A DNA stretch of 64,000 nt from Atkinsonella hypoxylon (lineage: Eukaryota; Ascomycota; Sordariomycetes; Hypocreales; Clavicipitaceae). This document shows positions 23,559-36,422 of this stretch, piece by piece (the stretch's first letter is position 1; the number at the start of each line of letters is the position of its first letter). A model generated the notes under the pieces. The model saw only the letters and a program-made list of their open reading frames with translations. It was not told the origin of the DNA and did not search any database. Where the stretch lies: positions 124,001 through 188,000 of the forward strand of contig JFHB01000027.1 of NCBI GenBank assembly GCA_000729835.1, in the 5' to 3' direction. The position numbers and the translations under genes are program-made.

Positions 23559-26500
23559 TCAACTTTCGAGCGCCTCGCTCAGAGCCTCTTTCACCGTCTC
23601 GAGCTGCGAAACGACCTTTTCCTCAAGCAGGTTCTCGCAGCCACCCGCGCTCCCCGGCTCTCTGCGCGTATTCCTCCAGTCCATCTCCCTGGCTCCCAGT
23701 GGCAACAGCCGTTCCTTGAGTAATCTCTTGCTCGACAGCCAGAACTCAACGTTCTCCAGCACACTAGCAGCGTCCCACTCGGCGTTGGGAATGTCTCGGT
23801 TGTTATTTGCTCGCAATGCGGAGATAATCCTGGTGAGTAAGGCCAAAGAATGTATCTCAGAGATTGCTATCAACGTGAGATACTGCTGCGCCGAGTTAGA
23901 CTTTGTTCGCGACGCTCCAGGAGCGTCGAACCGGTCTATGCTGGCTTCCAGCAGGTGAGAGAACTGATTTAATACGTAGGTGATTTCAGGAGCGAGAGTA
24001 GTGCCCAATGCTGTGAGTAAGTTGAGCATTAGGGGCAGGAATCCCTTAACCCAGATAGCGTAACATCTTTGCACCATAGGCGAGTCTGTAAATGGAGAAA
24101 CCGTGGTTCTCAACATGAATTTAGACAGGTTTGCGGACAGTAGGCTGCTCAAAATACCATCACAAGCTAGCTGCTCGGCGACAAGCGGCAGCGTGGAGAG
24201 CTCCAACAGGAACAGTATGCTAAGCTCGCCATAGACGGGGTCGCCCTGTTGTGCTAGCTTGTCTGCCCACGAGAACAGAGATGTGGCTGCATTGACCACG
24301 TCATGAGCTGACATGATGTTCAGGATTTGAGTCTGTGATTGATCCATGTTCGGCAAGCTTAGGCATGCTTGTAAGATAGCCGTCAGCAACGCTAGATCTT
24401 CCGGGAATATCTCGGAATCGTTATCGTGGATGAGGCTCACGAGAGAGCGGAAGCCTCGGCCCACCACATGATCCAGGATGTTGAGCACCGTTTGCGTGAC
24501 TGTTACCATTGAGCCGCCAAGATCTACCACTGACTCTGAAACACCATTATTGCCAGACAGATGATAAGACCTCAGGGTAACAAACAATACTTTCAACAGT
24601 GTCCGGTAATAAGCGATAGATTGTTGACCAAACGGCTCTTCGACGCTGTGAATGGCTCCAACGAGTGTGCCTAGGAGTTGACTAATGTCCTGTACACCGA
24701 TGGGCAGCCTAGTGAGGCGTTGAACCAAGACCAAGGTCAGGCTTGCCCGTGAGTCGACCAATTTGACAAATATGGATTCGGGTCCAGGTACGCCTTGGTT
24801 GGCATTCAAGCACTGTTGTGCAACCTGGAGCGTTTGTTTGGCGACAGTTTCGTTGTCTGGTAGACTGGTGCTTAGCTCAACGAGCAAGAACTCCCAAGCA
24901 TGAAACAGCGCCTGAGAGGAACTTGGTTAGATACGGCACAGCGAACGAGGAGAATGTAAAACATACTATTTGAGCGTCGACCAGCGACAAGTTGGCATTC
25001 GCCAGCTCCATTTCATACTTGAATCCGTTGTCCTTTCGGCCAAGCCAGCCGGGATCATACTTCAACATCTCATCAGCTCGCTCTACGTCATAGTAGTAGT
25101 TCTTGCCAAGCTCTCGAGGCTCTAGAAAGGTTCGTTTGAAATTCTCCAGAGAGCACCCGGCGTATTTGTTGGAAAAGTTCCTGGCAAAATTGCTGTGTAA
25201 GGACTTATTGTACCCTGCCACCTCAACGCCATCGCGCAGATAGTAATCCAAGTCAGCGACAAGGCTCTTTGCCAATGCATCCGATCCCCCTTGATGCCTC
25301 ATATGATACAGCTGCATGGCCAATAGTTCGGCAATGTATGCCGCAATTCTGGCATCAATGCTCGTCCGAATGGCGTCCGTCTTGACCGTCAGATGAGATG
25401 GTTTCAACTCGCGTACATAGCCTCTTAAGCCATCAATGTAAGACATGTCTTTGAGCAGGGTGAAGATGGTCCAAGGCCAGTAATTTTGGGCTGACGCGAC
25501 GAAATCTAAAATAGCCAATGACTCCTTCGTGTCAAGGCTCTTCAGCTTCTTCAATTTTCCCAGCGCGATTGCAAAAACTGAGTCCGCCAAAAGTTCGCCT
25601 TTTTTGTTTTCTTGCTTCATTGCTTCTCTGGGTGTTTGTCCAGTCAGGAGACAATTTGACAGCCACTGCTGTTTATTCCGAAGAATGGATGAGAAGAAAT
25701 TCCAGGTAGTCCAGGCTTCCAACGCTAGGTTATAAGGTCGACCAAGGTATGCTAGAATTTGTAGAAATGATTTAGAAACCTGAGGTCCCAGATATCCGAG
25801 AAGCGACGGTGGATCCGACGCATCAGAGGCGGCATTGACCACGAGCGCCTCAAGAAGATCAATAGACGCAGCTCTATATATGTCGGATACGGCACAAAGA
25901 CGTGCCAAAAGGGTCGATATTTTGAAAAGATATGTTTCAATCATGGAGGACGATATTTTCAAGTATTTTGCGGCACGGAGAATAGTGCTGAAGAAGCACA
26001 AGATCGAGTTAGTTTGTCGGAAAGCATCTGCGGTGCGAGTAGGGTATATTGTCGACTCCGTTCTAGTAAGAGCCGTAATGAGTGACGAGAGTACAGGCCG
26101 AAAACGGAGTGTACCACTTGCTGGAGCCATGAAGCAGTCCATGACATATGACGCTGCTGGACGTAGACAAGAAACAAGGCTGTCAGAAGCCGCTGGCCCG
26201 CCAATGGTGTAGCTATATGTAACTAGTTTGTGAAGCACAGAAACCACGCTATCCAACAGTGATGTACGACTTGTCTCAGCGTTGAAACGCCAAGTAGACG
26301 TGCTTTCAAAGACATCCACTGACGCATGTGCGATGGACATGCTGACTTTAGCCAGCACCTTGTCCGCAGTACCAAGCCAAGGATTCATCTCTGCTCTTGG
26401 CCTAACAGATATCTTGCTTCCGACGCGACGTTCGACGGCTGAGCTCATAGCTGTGTCAATCATTTCGGAAAATAACAGCAAGGATGACTTGAGAAACTCG

Positions 26501-29240
26501 AATCTCTCCGAGACAAGGTCGAGGCTGCCGGTGATCTTGGCCAGCTTCCCTGCTCTTGATTCAGAATTGAGCAATTCGCCTCGCGCCAGGTAGGACCATA
26601 CCCGACTTGGTTGAGAGGGTAAAATTGAGTCCAAGAATTTCACGCACGCAGTCAATACATTAATGGCTTCCTCTTCGCTCATAGCGAGTTCATCCTGCAT
26701 AAAGTAGTCCATTGTTTCACAAATGACAGTAACAATGTCTTTTCCGCCGCTGATGTGTTTGCTCATTTCGGCCAAAAGGTCACTCTCTTTATGGACAAGA
26801 GTCATATTTGAACGTGAACCAGAGCGTATGTATTCCATTCGAAGAAGAGTTGCAAAAAGCAAAATGACTTCGGCAATCTCGTCTGGCTGGAGCATACCTA
26901 ATTCGCATCTATAACCTTCTTGAGTCAAGTTGATCTCAAGCTGTCGGCCCAGCAAAGACAAAGATGAGTGCGGATAATCCATTAGAACCACTCTGCCAGT
27001 GTCAGTGATGAATCTGCCGTAACTTCCAACGGGAAGTCTGTACGCATCGTCTTCAATATAACGTCTACTCCACGAGGGAGACAAAGCAATGAGAGGAACT
27101 TCTTCCAGCAAAACGAATGTATTGGTGTTCTCGTCCTCCTGTACCAGCTCATATGCCTGGAACGAGTCTGGTAGCGTGAAGGTTATGGTCGGAGTGGTTC
27201 TCAACAAGAAAAGAATGAATTCGGATCGATCTCGGTCGGATGAGTCGCTTGCAGCAGTACAAAGGGCTTTACACATGCTGATGAATGGCATGAATTCGTA
27301 CGGATATCGGTCAAGGGCTTGCTGAAAATAGAATTCCATGGTATAATCATCTTCCAGCATATTTGTCAGGACATCTTGTGATAGCTCGAGTTCCTGTTTT
27401 GGTGATAATTGCCAATATTCCCGCCCTTGAGACAACTGACTGAGTAACGAACTGACCGGCTCCGACTGGTAGCCCACAAGCGGATATGAGACTTTGAGAA
27501 GCTCGAGGAATGTGTGTCTCAGGCGAGCACTAAGCAACGGCGTCATGCTCCCCTCTGCTGACGGTCCAAGGCCGACCGCCATATGAGCTATGATATCGAA
27601 AACTTTTCCATGTGCGGTCGCACCAAATGCTAGCTGCTCGACGACCTGCAGATCCTTTGCTGAAGCCACATTTTCTAGAAAGCCATCAAACTTGGAGGAC
27701 TCTATCGAGAAAATGCTTCCAGCGGAGTTTCGTCGTGTCATCGGTCTAATCACGCCGCCAGATTCGAACGTCTCTCGTGCGTTCTGCTGTAGAAGGTTGT
27801 CCCTCTTTTCTGTACGATTCTGATAAGACACGTTCATGCGATGAAGAAGAAGAGTCCAGGCGAAAATGACTGGCGTAGCGCTTTCGCAGTCCATGTTGGC
27901 CGCATTAAGAACGCTCTTGTGCACTTGTTCCAGGACATCCGACAAAATCAGATACGAATCATACATATCATCTGATGGTGTTGGCTCCTCTTCCCTTTCA
28001 GCCAGGAAGGTCAAGGATCGAGCTGGCTTAAGCAGAATGATGGACACGCCAGCTGCTAGTGTTTTCAGAGGCATGATCAATTCCCCAATGACTTCAGTAA
28101 TCTGGTCAAATATATGTCAGTAATTTTTTTCCCCTCTCGCATCGCTAATTGCAGAGGGAGTATACGAACGGGTTGTATAGTGTCAAAAAAGTTGTACATG
28201 TCCATCAGTGAAAACCATTGATTGATAACACTTGAAGGTGGAAAGTCATTGCCCAGGCTGTCAACAATTTGAAATACAACTGAGAGCGAGTGAATAACCT
28301 CGGTAAGCAAAGTTCTCAGCCATTCCAGTTCAATATCTTCTTGGAGAAGCAACTTGTCGTCGGTAACTATTTTCAAGCCCCCCTCCAAACTAGTCATGCT
28401 CGAGGTGACCATTCTAAGGTATGCCGAAAGAAATGTAACGCTCTCGTCTTTGACGCTGAGCGACGCCTTTAGCTTATACAATGATGCTAGCTTCTTGTCT
28501 CCTTCTGCAAAGATTGGCAATCTCCCATACAGTCTGATTGACTGTAAGTAGTCCATTGTCATGATGAAATATCGCCGTTCGCTGAGAAAAACGTTGAAGA
28601 GGCGGCGTTTCCTGGAATCGGGCTTCTCGAAGTCGGTGAATATCTCGTCAGCATCGAAAGCTACTGCGGCGCCTAGGTCCGTTATGATGGAAGTCCTGTG
28701 ACCATTGTAGACTCCAGCCGCCTCCTGCAAATTCGTCGCATCTTGAGACGACAACGGTCCGACGAGGTGCAGAGAGGGTCGAGATTGGAGCTCAAGAACA
28801 GCAATGCGCAACGCAGCAACCAGGTTTAGTTTGACACTTTTGCTCAGCCATTCTGCATCCTCTTTCAACAGTTTGATGTCAAAGCGCTCTATTGCCGCTG
28901 AAGTGACATTGATTGGGGCTGTTTTGGTTTCGAAGTCTTTCTTGCTAGCATCGTTCGGCGGCGCAAACGCAAGTGCTGGATCCTTCAGAAGTGTACGTAC
29001 ATATTCGTCAGCAAGAACATTGACAACTTCTGCGCTCCTTTGCCTTCGTCCAGATCCATCGAATAATGCTGTGGCGACGTCTTTCCAAGACCTGGTGTAA
29101 AAAGGGAGATTACGATTAGCAACACTGACTTGACGATCAAGCAGAGATAGGTTGTGCTGGAAGGCTCACAACAGCACTCGCTCGCCAGAGAGACAGTCTC
29201 CCAAGGAGGGAAAGTATTGATTGTCGGACACCGGCGCCAT
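23559..29240 (-). CDS. NUP188: Nucleoporin NUP188, inner-ring scaffold
   Basis: Model: exons 29170-29240, 28170-29091, 24967-28101 and 23559-24911 (71+922+3135+1353 bp), 1826 residues, close to the size of known fungal Nup188. The protein is almost entirely alpha-helical with many Leu-rich helices. A beta-rich insert with RLPVGSYGRFI and VVLMDYPHSSLSL around residues 650-760 fits the SH3-like domain described for Nup188. Nup188 and its paralogue Nup192 anchor Nic96 and Nup53 in the inner ring of the nuclear pore. Intron 2 uses a rarer GTTCGT donor. Nup192 is the main alternative; the SH3-like insert favours Nup188. It diverges from trpC across 1.38 kb. Confidence 0.88.
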
Positions 29241-30620
29241 TGCCACGAGCGTCAATAAGGTGGCAGCGGCAAGCGATGCATCACCTTGAGTTCGGGTGGT
29301 AATTCAAAGATGACGTTGACGCGCTCCAGACCGCGAGCGCGAACCCAGCAATCGACGACCTACTGGAGCTCAATGCTTGCTAGCTGCATCAGTTACTTGC
29401 TGCTCTTGCTGCTCTTGAAGCAGCAACTTTTGGACTGAAAACTCCAGCGAAGTCCCGGCCGAAGTTCAACCGGGTTGAGCTGAGCCACGCTAGACTACGC
29501 TAAGCCACGCTGGGCCCAGGATGCGTACCACAGCGCCGCGATATATGCCAATAGAGAGGGATTGCCGTGTACGGAATATCGTCAGTTTGTTTAGCATTTA
29601 ATACTTGACAAATTGTAACGCTGGTAAGGTGCTGCGCACGTGGTGGCCAAAAATGCCTCAGACGGGCTGGGCTCGTTTTAGTGAATCACACTACGGCGAA
29701 CTCACTCAGAGCTGTTGAGGCCGTAAAAAAAGCTGTAAATTGTACGGATATGGTAACTAGTCCATTTTGGACTGGTGGCTTGATTGCCACACCCCATTGT
29801 GTGAAAGTACAAGTCACTGAAACACAGCGCCTCCCGCAACGCGTAAAAATACTCTGCATTTTCAAGCAATTGTACGATTCCTTCCACGGAAAGAGCTCCG
29901 AATCAGCTGATTCGCTCCAAACGCGAGGTCTATTTATTCAAGCCTCGCGATTGCACTCAACGTGCCTCGAAATCTTTGCGCCTTTTTTGTCCATCGAGTC
30001 GTGTAAATGGTGCCGTCAAGATAGCGAATTTGTGATGGAGGAAGTGGGGAAGGGAGTGGGGAAGGGAGTGAGGAAGGGAGTGAGGAAGGGATGTGTGCGT
30101 ATCATTCTGTGGTTGACTCCCGGTGCAGCTGCGGAGACCCACCCACCTGTTCAAAGACAGTCAGTCACCAGGCAGCCTGCACACTGTCCTTGAGATAGCG
30201 TCGGCAGACGGACAGCATGCTGCAGCGGGTCAATTTATGTCTAACATTTATCTGCCAGAAGAGGTAAGATCTTAGCTATCTCAGTTTATCTTACGAGATA
30301 TAAATGCTAGTTGAATGCACGTAGCTCAGATGCTACCCTCTTCCCCCGCTTCCAGACATATATTTAATACAGTGTGCATCCCCGAATGCAGACTGGGCAG
30401 ATTGTGCTACTGCGAATTTTCTTTTTGCCTACAGTCATAGTCATACATATATGGGTAGCGCACTGAATATTGAATGCCAAACCACACCGGCAGTTGGCTT
30501 TTATTACCGCTTTCAGTCACGTCATAATCAAACAGCCGCATCGAGAGAAGCCATCACAATCCAGCTCCTTCCCAGTAGCAAACGCCAAGCTGCACTGGTT
30601 TCGAAAGGACGTTGTGAAAG
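29241..30620. promoter_or_regulatory. Divergent promoter region NUP188 / trpC
   Basis: 1.38 kb between two outward-facing start codons. It contains a 12-bp tandem repeat (30044-30091) and an imperfect palindrome GAATCAGCTGATTC near 29900. A TGACTC half-site near 30115 could serve the GCN4/CPC1 amino-acid control factor, but a single half-site is weak evidence. No gene seen. Confidence 0.5.
30044..30091. repeat. 12-bp minisatellite, four copies
   Basis: Two copies of GTGGGGAAGGGA followed by two of GTGAGGAAGGGA, so the array carries one base change shared by its second half. Lies about 530 bp upstream of trpC. Confidence 0.9.
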
Positions 30621-33024
30621 ATGCCAACCCCCGCTCTGATTGATCATTCACCCCACCAGCCTGAGCCATCACCTCCAGTAGCAACAGCGTCAAACCTCAT
30701 TCTCATCGACAACTACGACTCCTTTACGTGGAATATCTACCAATATCTCGTACTTGAGGGCGCGACTGTCCACGTCTTCAGAAATGACCAAATCACTGTC
30801 GAGGAGTTGATCGCAAAGAAGCCAACTCAACTTATCATTAGTCCTGGGCCTGGCCATCCCACCACCGATTCCGGCGTGAGCAGGGATGCCATCCGTCACT
30901 TTGCTGGCAAGATCCCAATCTTTGGCGTGTGCATGGGACTGTAAGTGTCAGGAATCTAACTTGCTCGTTTCTCTTCTCGTTTTCTCTCCTCTCTCTCCCC
31001 ATCTCTTTCCCCCTCTCTTTCCCCCTCTCACGTTCACGAATACAACTAACAAGAATCACAGCCAATGCATGTTCGACGTATATGGAGGCGAAGTCAGATC
31101 CGCCGGGGAATGGTTACATGGCAAAACGTCACCGCTAACTCACGACTCCAAAGGCGTCTTTGCCGGGTTAGAACAAGGCTTTCCTGTGACACGATATCAC
31201 TCTCTGGCCGGGACCCACGTGACGCTACCCGAATGTTTGGAGGTCACATCTTGGGTCGCTAAGGATGATGGCTCACCTGGCATTATTCAGGGTGTTCGCC
31301 ACAAGAAATTCACCATGGAAGGGGTTCAATTCCACCCTGAGAGCATTCTCACAGCACATGGACGTAGAATTATAAAGAATTTTCTTTATATGCAGGGTGG
31401 CACGTGGGAAGAGAACGAACAACTCCAGAATTCAGCAGGCACCAAAAGCAGTACCTCTGCGGCAACACCCAAAAAAAACAATATTTTGCAACGAATATAT
31501 GCTAATCGCAAAGCCGCCGTGGCCATTCAGAAGGAAATACCTTCTCAAAGAATGTCCGACCTCCAAGCCGCTTACGACCTACATGCTGGCCCCCCTCAAG
31601 TTCCATTTGTCGCTCGACTGAAGCAGTCGCCGTTTGAAGTTGCTCTCATGGCTGAAATCAAGCGAGGATCACCATCCAAGGGTGTATTCGCTCTCGAAAT
31701 CAATGCGCCCGTACAGGCGCGAAAGTACGCCCTCGCCGGCGCCAGTGTGATCTCCGTCCTGACCGAGCCAGAATGGTTCAAGGGCAGCATTGAAGATCTG
31801 CGGGCTGTCAGACAAGTATTGGATGGTATGCCAAACAGACCAGCCATCCTCCGCAAAGAGTTCATCTTTGATGAGTATCAGATCTTGGAAGGAAGATTGG
31901 CCGGTGCAGACACCATTCTGCTAATTGTCAAAATGCTCGACACGCCGCTGCTCGAGCGGCTGTACAAGTACTCTCAATCATTAGGAATGGAACCGTTGGT
32001 TGAGGTGCAGACAGCTGAAGAAATGGAAACTGCGGTGAAGCTGGGTTCCAAGGTCATCGGAGTAAACAACAGGAATTTGGAGAGTTTCGAAGTCGATATA
32101 AATACGACTGGCCGGTTGCGGAAACTGGTACCTGATCATACGCTGGTATGTGCCCTCAGTGGTATCAATAGCCACAAGGATGTTGTCATGTGCAAGAATG
32201 ATGGTGTCAACGCAGTGCTCGTGGGCGAGTCAATTATGCGAGCACCAGATGCCAGTAAACTTATCGCGGAGCTTTGCTCAGGGTCGGAGCCTTCTGAGAA
32301 GAAGGCACAACCGAAGCCATTGTTTGTCAAGATTTGCGGAACTCGAAGTGCCGAAGCGGCAAAGCAAGCTGTTGAATCAAAAGCTGACTTTGTCGGAATC
32401 TGTCTTGTTCCTGGAGCCAAAAGATGCATTTCACACGAGACAGCCCTGGCAATTTCAGCCACTGTTAATGCTGCTGGTAATAATCTTCCTGATAGGAGCG
32501 AGGACTTGATCCCAGACACAGGTGCCACTGATTATTTTGTCGCGGCAAGAACTAGACTTCAAGGCTCAAGGACGCGTCTTGTCGGTATCTTCCAGAACCA
32601 ACCATTAAGTGAAGTTTTGGCCAAGCAGAAGCTCTACAACCTGGATCTAGTGCAACTCCATGGCGACGAGCCCATTGAATGGGCCAGGATTATTCCTGTT
32701 CCTGTCATTCGAGCTTTCAAGCCTGGTCATGTCGGAATCGGATTGCGTGGCCATCACACCGTCCCCTTGCTTGATTCCGGTGCCGGGTCTGGAGAGTTGT
32801 TGGATGTGTCCAGTATAAAGTACGTCTTGGAAAAAGACAGCGATTTGCGAGTTTTCCTGGCTGGAGGTCTGAACCCAGACAACGTCAACAAAGTTGTCAA
32901 TGCTTTGGGAGACTTAAGTGACCGTGTTATTGGTGTCGATGTCAGCAGCGGCGTCGAGGAAGATGGAAAGCAGAGTTTAGCAAAGATTGATGCGTTTGTT
33001 AAAGCTAGCAGAGCAATTCGGTAA
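30621..33024 (+). CDS. trpC: Trifunctional tryptophan biosynthesis protein (GATase, IGPS, PRAI)
   Basis: Model: exons 30621-30940 and 31062-33024 (320+1963 bp), 760 residues; the intron (120 bp) splits the codon after GVCMG. Domain order: glutamine amidotransferase of anthranilate synthase (LILIDNYDSFTWN, PGPGHP, catalytic Cys in GVCMGLQ, FHPES) at about 25-230; indole-3-glycerol-phosphate synthase (AEIKRGSPSKG, LRKEFIFDEYQI) at about 255-510; phosphoribosylanthranilate isomerase (FVKICGTRS, QLHGDEP, FLAGGLNPDNV) at about 530-760. It catalyses three steps from chorismate towards tryptophan, with the anthranilate synthase large subunit encoded elsewhere. Length and order match Neurospora trp-1 and Aspergillus trpC. 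The intron is unusually pyrimidine-rich (CTCTTTCCCC repeats). Confidence 0.96.
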
Positions 33025-33623
33025 ACAAACCGGCATGCAAAATAGATTAAAAGATGAACCCTAATCTCGGTGATTACTTTCTCAAATTCAGTCTAGGTAC
33101 TAGTTATCCGGTAGATCCTTTGCCTCTTTGTTTGCCGTTCTGCAGCAAATGACGCTTTCAGGATTTGTCAAACTACTCTGCCCAAGACGGGAATTGCACA
33201 GCTACCTCTCCCAGCCAATTTACTTGTTGCCTCGAGTTTGTAGATGAGTAATACAGGTGCAAGCTTCTGACATTTCATGATGACCTTCGTTCTTGAATCC
33301 TTCAACATGGACCATTCTCTTTGGCTATATGTATTCAGTCTACTTGTCAGGCTTTCATGAGATTCACACCAGCCGCCATTCCTCGCCATTCTGAAACTCC
33401 TCTCTATTGTGAACCATCCATCGTTGCTCTCAACCCGTTTTTGCCTACCACGCAGAAACTCCCTACACCACTTCATTTCACATTATGACCTTGCACTTTC
33501 ACAAAAGCCTAGCAACTAAATGTGAAACTCACCTATTGCCTCTCTAACCATCAACATGGTCATAATATCCGACTCAGATGCCAAGATCGTCATAAGCCAG
33601 ACTCAAAATCCAAATGAGCCAAC
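33025..33623. other. Intergenic trpC to BRCT-WGR gene
   Basis: About 600 bp, tandem plus-strand genes. It holds the trpC 3' UTR and the next promoter. An upstream ATG at 33556 opens a different frame that overlaps the main start and could act as an upstream ORF. Confidence 0.45.
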
Positions 33624-35079
33624 ATGCCTCCTTCCACTTTCAAGAACAAAGTCATTGCAATCGCGGGCCCGCCGCCCGAACCACTGACGACGACGCAGCT
33701 CAAGCGCTGGACCGAGCTGCGCAAGGGAAGATTCTCTCATGACTTTGACGAAGATGTCACACATCTGCTCTGCACGAGGAAGCAGTTTCGCGAGCCCGTC
33801 CCTCGAGGTATTTCCCCCCCCCCCCCCCTACTGTTTCTCACTTTCTATAGCGCTGTGCATCGACTTAATTTTCTTAAAATTCCCGCACAGTAAAAGAAGG
33901 TCTCCGGAGGAAGAGACTCAAAATCGTCGATTTTGACTGGCTGGAATTGTCTTCTGTGCCGGGGAAGATTGAAAAGGTCGCCAAGTACTGTTGGCGACTT
34001 CGAGCTAAGAAGGAACGAGCTTTGGAGCGAAAGAGGGAACGGCTGGCTCGGGCTAGACTGCTGGCGGAGCGGTTCGTGAACACAAGTTACGTGAAGAAAC
34101 CTGATTTTATACAGCTGCGTACAGCAGTATACACCAGCATCTCGCATTATGCTGTGACACATACTGCGGTTTGTGACAAGGGGGAGAAATCGCTGACACC
34201 AGTCGTAGATCTCTACCGGGTACATTATGACCTGTGCAGTTTTCGCTACGAGGTCGAGTTGACTCGCGAGAACCACCTGGAATCCGGTCATGCAGAGCGC
34301 TATATTCTCTACGTGGGTACTCCATTGCGAATCATGGACTCCGATCACCCGATGGCTGACTTTTACATGCCGCTCTAAGCTCTTTGAGTCGGTGGCGAAA
34401 CCACCTCTGTTCTGGTTCGCGACCAAGTACTTCCGTCGGAAGGGCGACTCACAGCCTGCGTACTGGCGACCGAGCGAGTGTCCCGGCGTCTTCAAAACGG
34501 AGTTCCGGGAGTTTAAAAAGTTCTTTTTGTCCAAGACCGGGATTGAATGGGAAGATCGCGTTATATTCTACGGCACGACGCCTTCTTCGTATTTCACATA
34601 TGCGCCTCCGGTGGGTTATGTTCCTTGGATGCCGAGAACTCGAACTTGTAATACAGCTAATATTGTTTTCTTCAAAGACGCGAGGGAAACCAGTTGGGCA
34701 AAACACATTGTTCTCTGCATATATGAGTCGGGAACTGAATGCTGCTCTTAGGGGGATACCACTTGCGCCTTCGGAGGAACAAAAGATTGAGGACGTTGTG
34801 CCTGAGACAGAGATTACGGAAGTCGACGACTCAAGTCTTGATGGAGACGACTGTTTCAACTGGTCTTTGGCGCATGCCGATAACGCGAGCGATGTTGACT
34901 CTTGTGATTTTGACTTGAGACTGGGCAGTGAGGACGAAGATGGTCTGGAGATGCTGGGCGAGTCTCCCAACACGGTGTTTTCCTTCAACGAAGATGATCA
35001 GGAGAAGATGAGTTCCTACGTGCCATCTAATCACGAGGTTATTGGCGATAATGCTGCAATGGGAGCTGATGAGGAATGA
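33624..35079 (+). CDS. BRCT plus WGR-like domain protein, no PARP catalytic domain
   Basis: Model: exons 33624-33807, 33891-34312, 34380-34610 and 34678-35079 (184+422+231+402 bp), 412 residues; introns 2 and 3 are both 67 bp with CTGAC/CTAAT branch sites. Residues about 5-85 look like a BRCT domain (KVIAIAG start, VTHLLCT, then KIVDFDWLE with the conserved Trp). A Lys/Arg-rich helix follows (about 90-120). Residues about 135-265 resemble a WGR domain: YILYLFES, an aromatic strand, and a C-terminal block EFKKFFLSKTGIEWEDR close to the family ending. The WGR tripeptide itself is not kept. The rest is acidic and disordered. Fungal PARPs combine BRCT and WGR with a catalytic domain, which is absent here. 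Nuclear DNA-damage reading is inferred only. Intron 1 contains a 15-base C-run. Confidence 0.7.
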
Positions 35080-35284
35080 AATTGACGGGAGCTCTTGAGG
35101 TGGCGTTACTTTGCGGGCGCGTATTCCGCGTCTTGCCGCGTTGGACTGCGGACCTCTCTATTTCAACAGACTTCAACAGAGTATCAGTAAATGTTTCCTA
35201 GAGCAGAATTCGAAAAGGTTATCAATCATTCGTTAAGTAGGCGATCGTGCGAGATATCTTACAAGCTTCGATATGTCCACCACA

Positions 35285-36422
35285 TCAAAACCTCAGTTTC
35301 GGCATCACAAACACCAGCAACAGCAACCCGAGCATTAGGCCATACACCCAAGCAAACAGCATCATTCGTCCCCACCACCCCTTTCCCTCCGTCATCTTCC
35401 TCAGCGTGCCCATCCTCCCTCGTGCCGCTTCCATGCTTTGTTCTGTTTTAGAGATTCCCTCTCCTGCCTTCTCCAGAACCTCCTTGTCGGCGTCGAGTGT
35501 CGACGAGAATTTCTGTGAGCTAGTCTTCAGTGCGGTTGCCATTTTGAGGATGGACTCTGACAGAGAGTCTTGTTCCGCTCGTTGCTGGTCGAGCATGGCT
35601 TCGGCTGTGGCTGTAGAAATTTGCGGTTCGGCGGGTTTACGTCTATTGGCAAATAGGGCAGCGCGAGCGGTAGTATGTGGCGGAGTTGATGACGATGACG
35701 TTGGCTGAGCGGATGAGCGAGATCGGAATTCTTGTGTGGTCTGGGTGGCTGGCTCAGCTGATGCAGCTTGTAGAGCGACTTGTGATGATCGGGAAGACTC
35801 ATGAGTCGGCGTAGGTTCGCGAGAGACGGAGTGAGATGGAGTATCGACGACTTGGGCCCCATCTATTGCGTCCGAAGAGAGCGAGTCTATGCTCTCGCTG
35901 GGTGTCTGAATCACATCCGCCAAGAGGTCTTCCTCGTCGGAGCTGTCGTACTCGGCATCTGCGATCTGAGTTTTCGCGCCGTCAGCAATGCCCAACATTA
36001 TCTAGCTTGCATAGATTTTCTCACTTGGCGCAAATCCTGCAATCGGTCCAGCAGCGTCTCCAGTCTATCTCGATTGGTATTCAGAAGTTCTTGCGCTTCG
36101 AGCCTCTTCGTCGGCGCCTTGATCTGCAAGGCATCTTGCTCGAGCTTCGTCAAGACCGAGCGCGCATAATTCAAGTTCTGCGTAATCGTATCAGCCAAGT
36201 TGGCGAGTTGCAGAAACGTTTCGGAAAGCTGCTGGCAGCTCGTACCGACTGTACCCTAGCTCTCTCAAACTCGCTCGTCCTTAGGCGTCGCTCGCGCTCT
36301 GGTGTGGGATGGAGGACGTTCTCTTGTAGTCTTAGGAGCAGTTGCGTCAACTCTGTAAGGGCCGTGTCGTATGATGTTGCGGCCGCATATGAGGGAGCCG
36401 CTGCGTGGGATAAGCGGGCCAT
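35285..36422 (-). CDS. USE1: USE1-type SNARE, ER retrograde transport
   Basis: Model: exons 36255-36422, 36025-36177 and 35285-35965 (168+153+681 bp), 333 residues, phase 0 introns. The N-terminal half is helical (TELTQLLLRLQE, NLNYARSVLTKLEQDAL). After a Ser/Asp/Glu-rich linker a SNARE-like heptad region runs from about AMLDQQRAEQDSL to EAARGRM, followed by a single C-terminal membrane anchor (WVYGLMLGLLLLVFVMP) and a short basic end. Use1 with Sec20, Ufe1 and Sec22 forms the ER SNARE complex for COPI vesicles from the Golgi. Introns use a GTACAG donor and a GTGAGA donor with GCTGAT/GCTGAC branch sites. It converges with the BRCT-WGR gene, leaving only 205 bp between stops. Other tail-anchored SNAREs are less likely given the N-terminal pattern. 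Confidence 0.8.

Noticed and set aside
33556..33700. Upstream ATG at 33556 as the true start of the BRCT-WGR gene
   Set aside because: It is in another frame from the BRCT domain; kept only as a possible upstream ORF.
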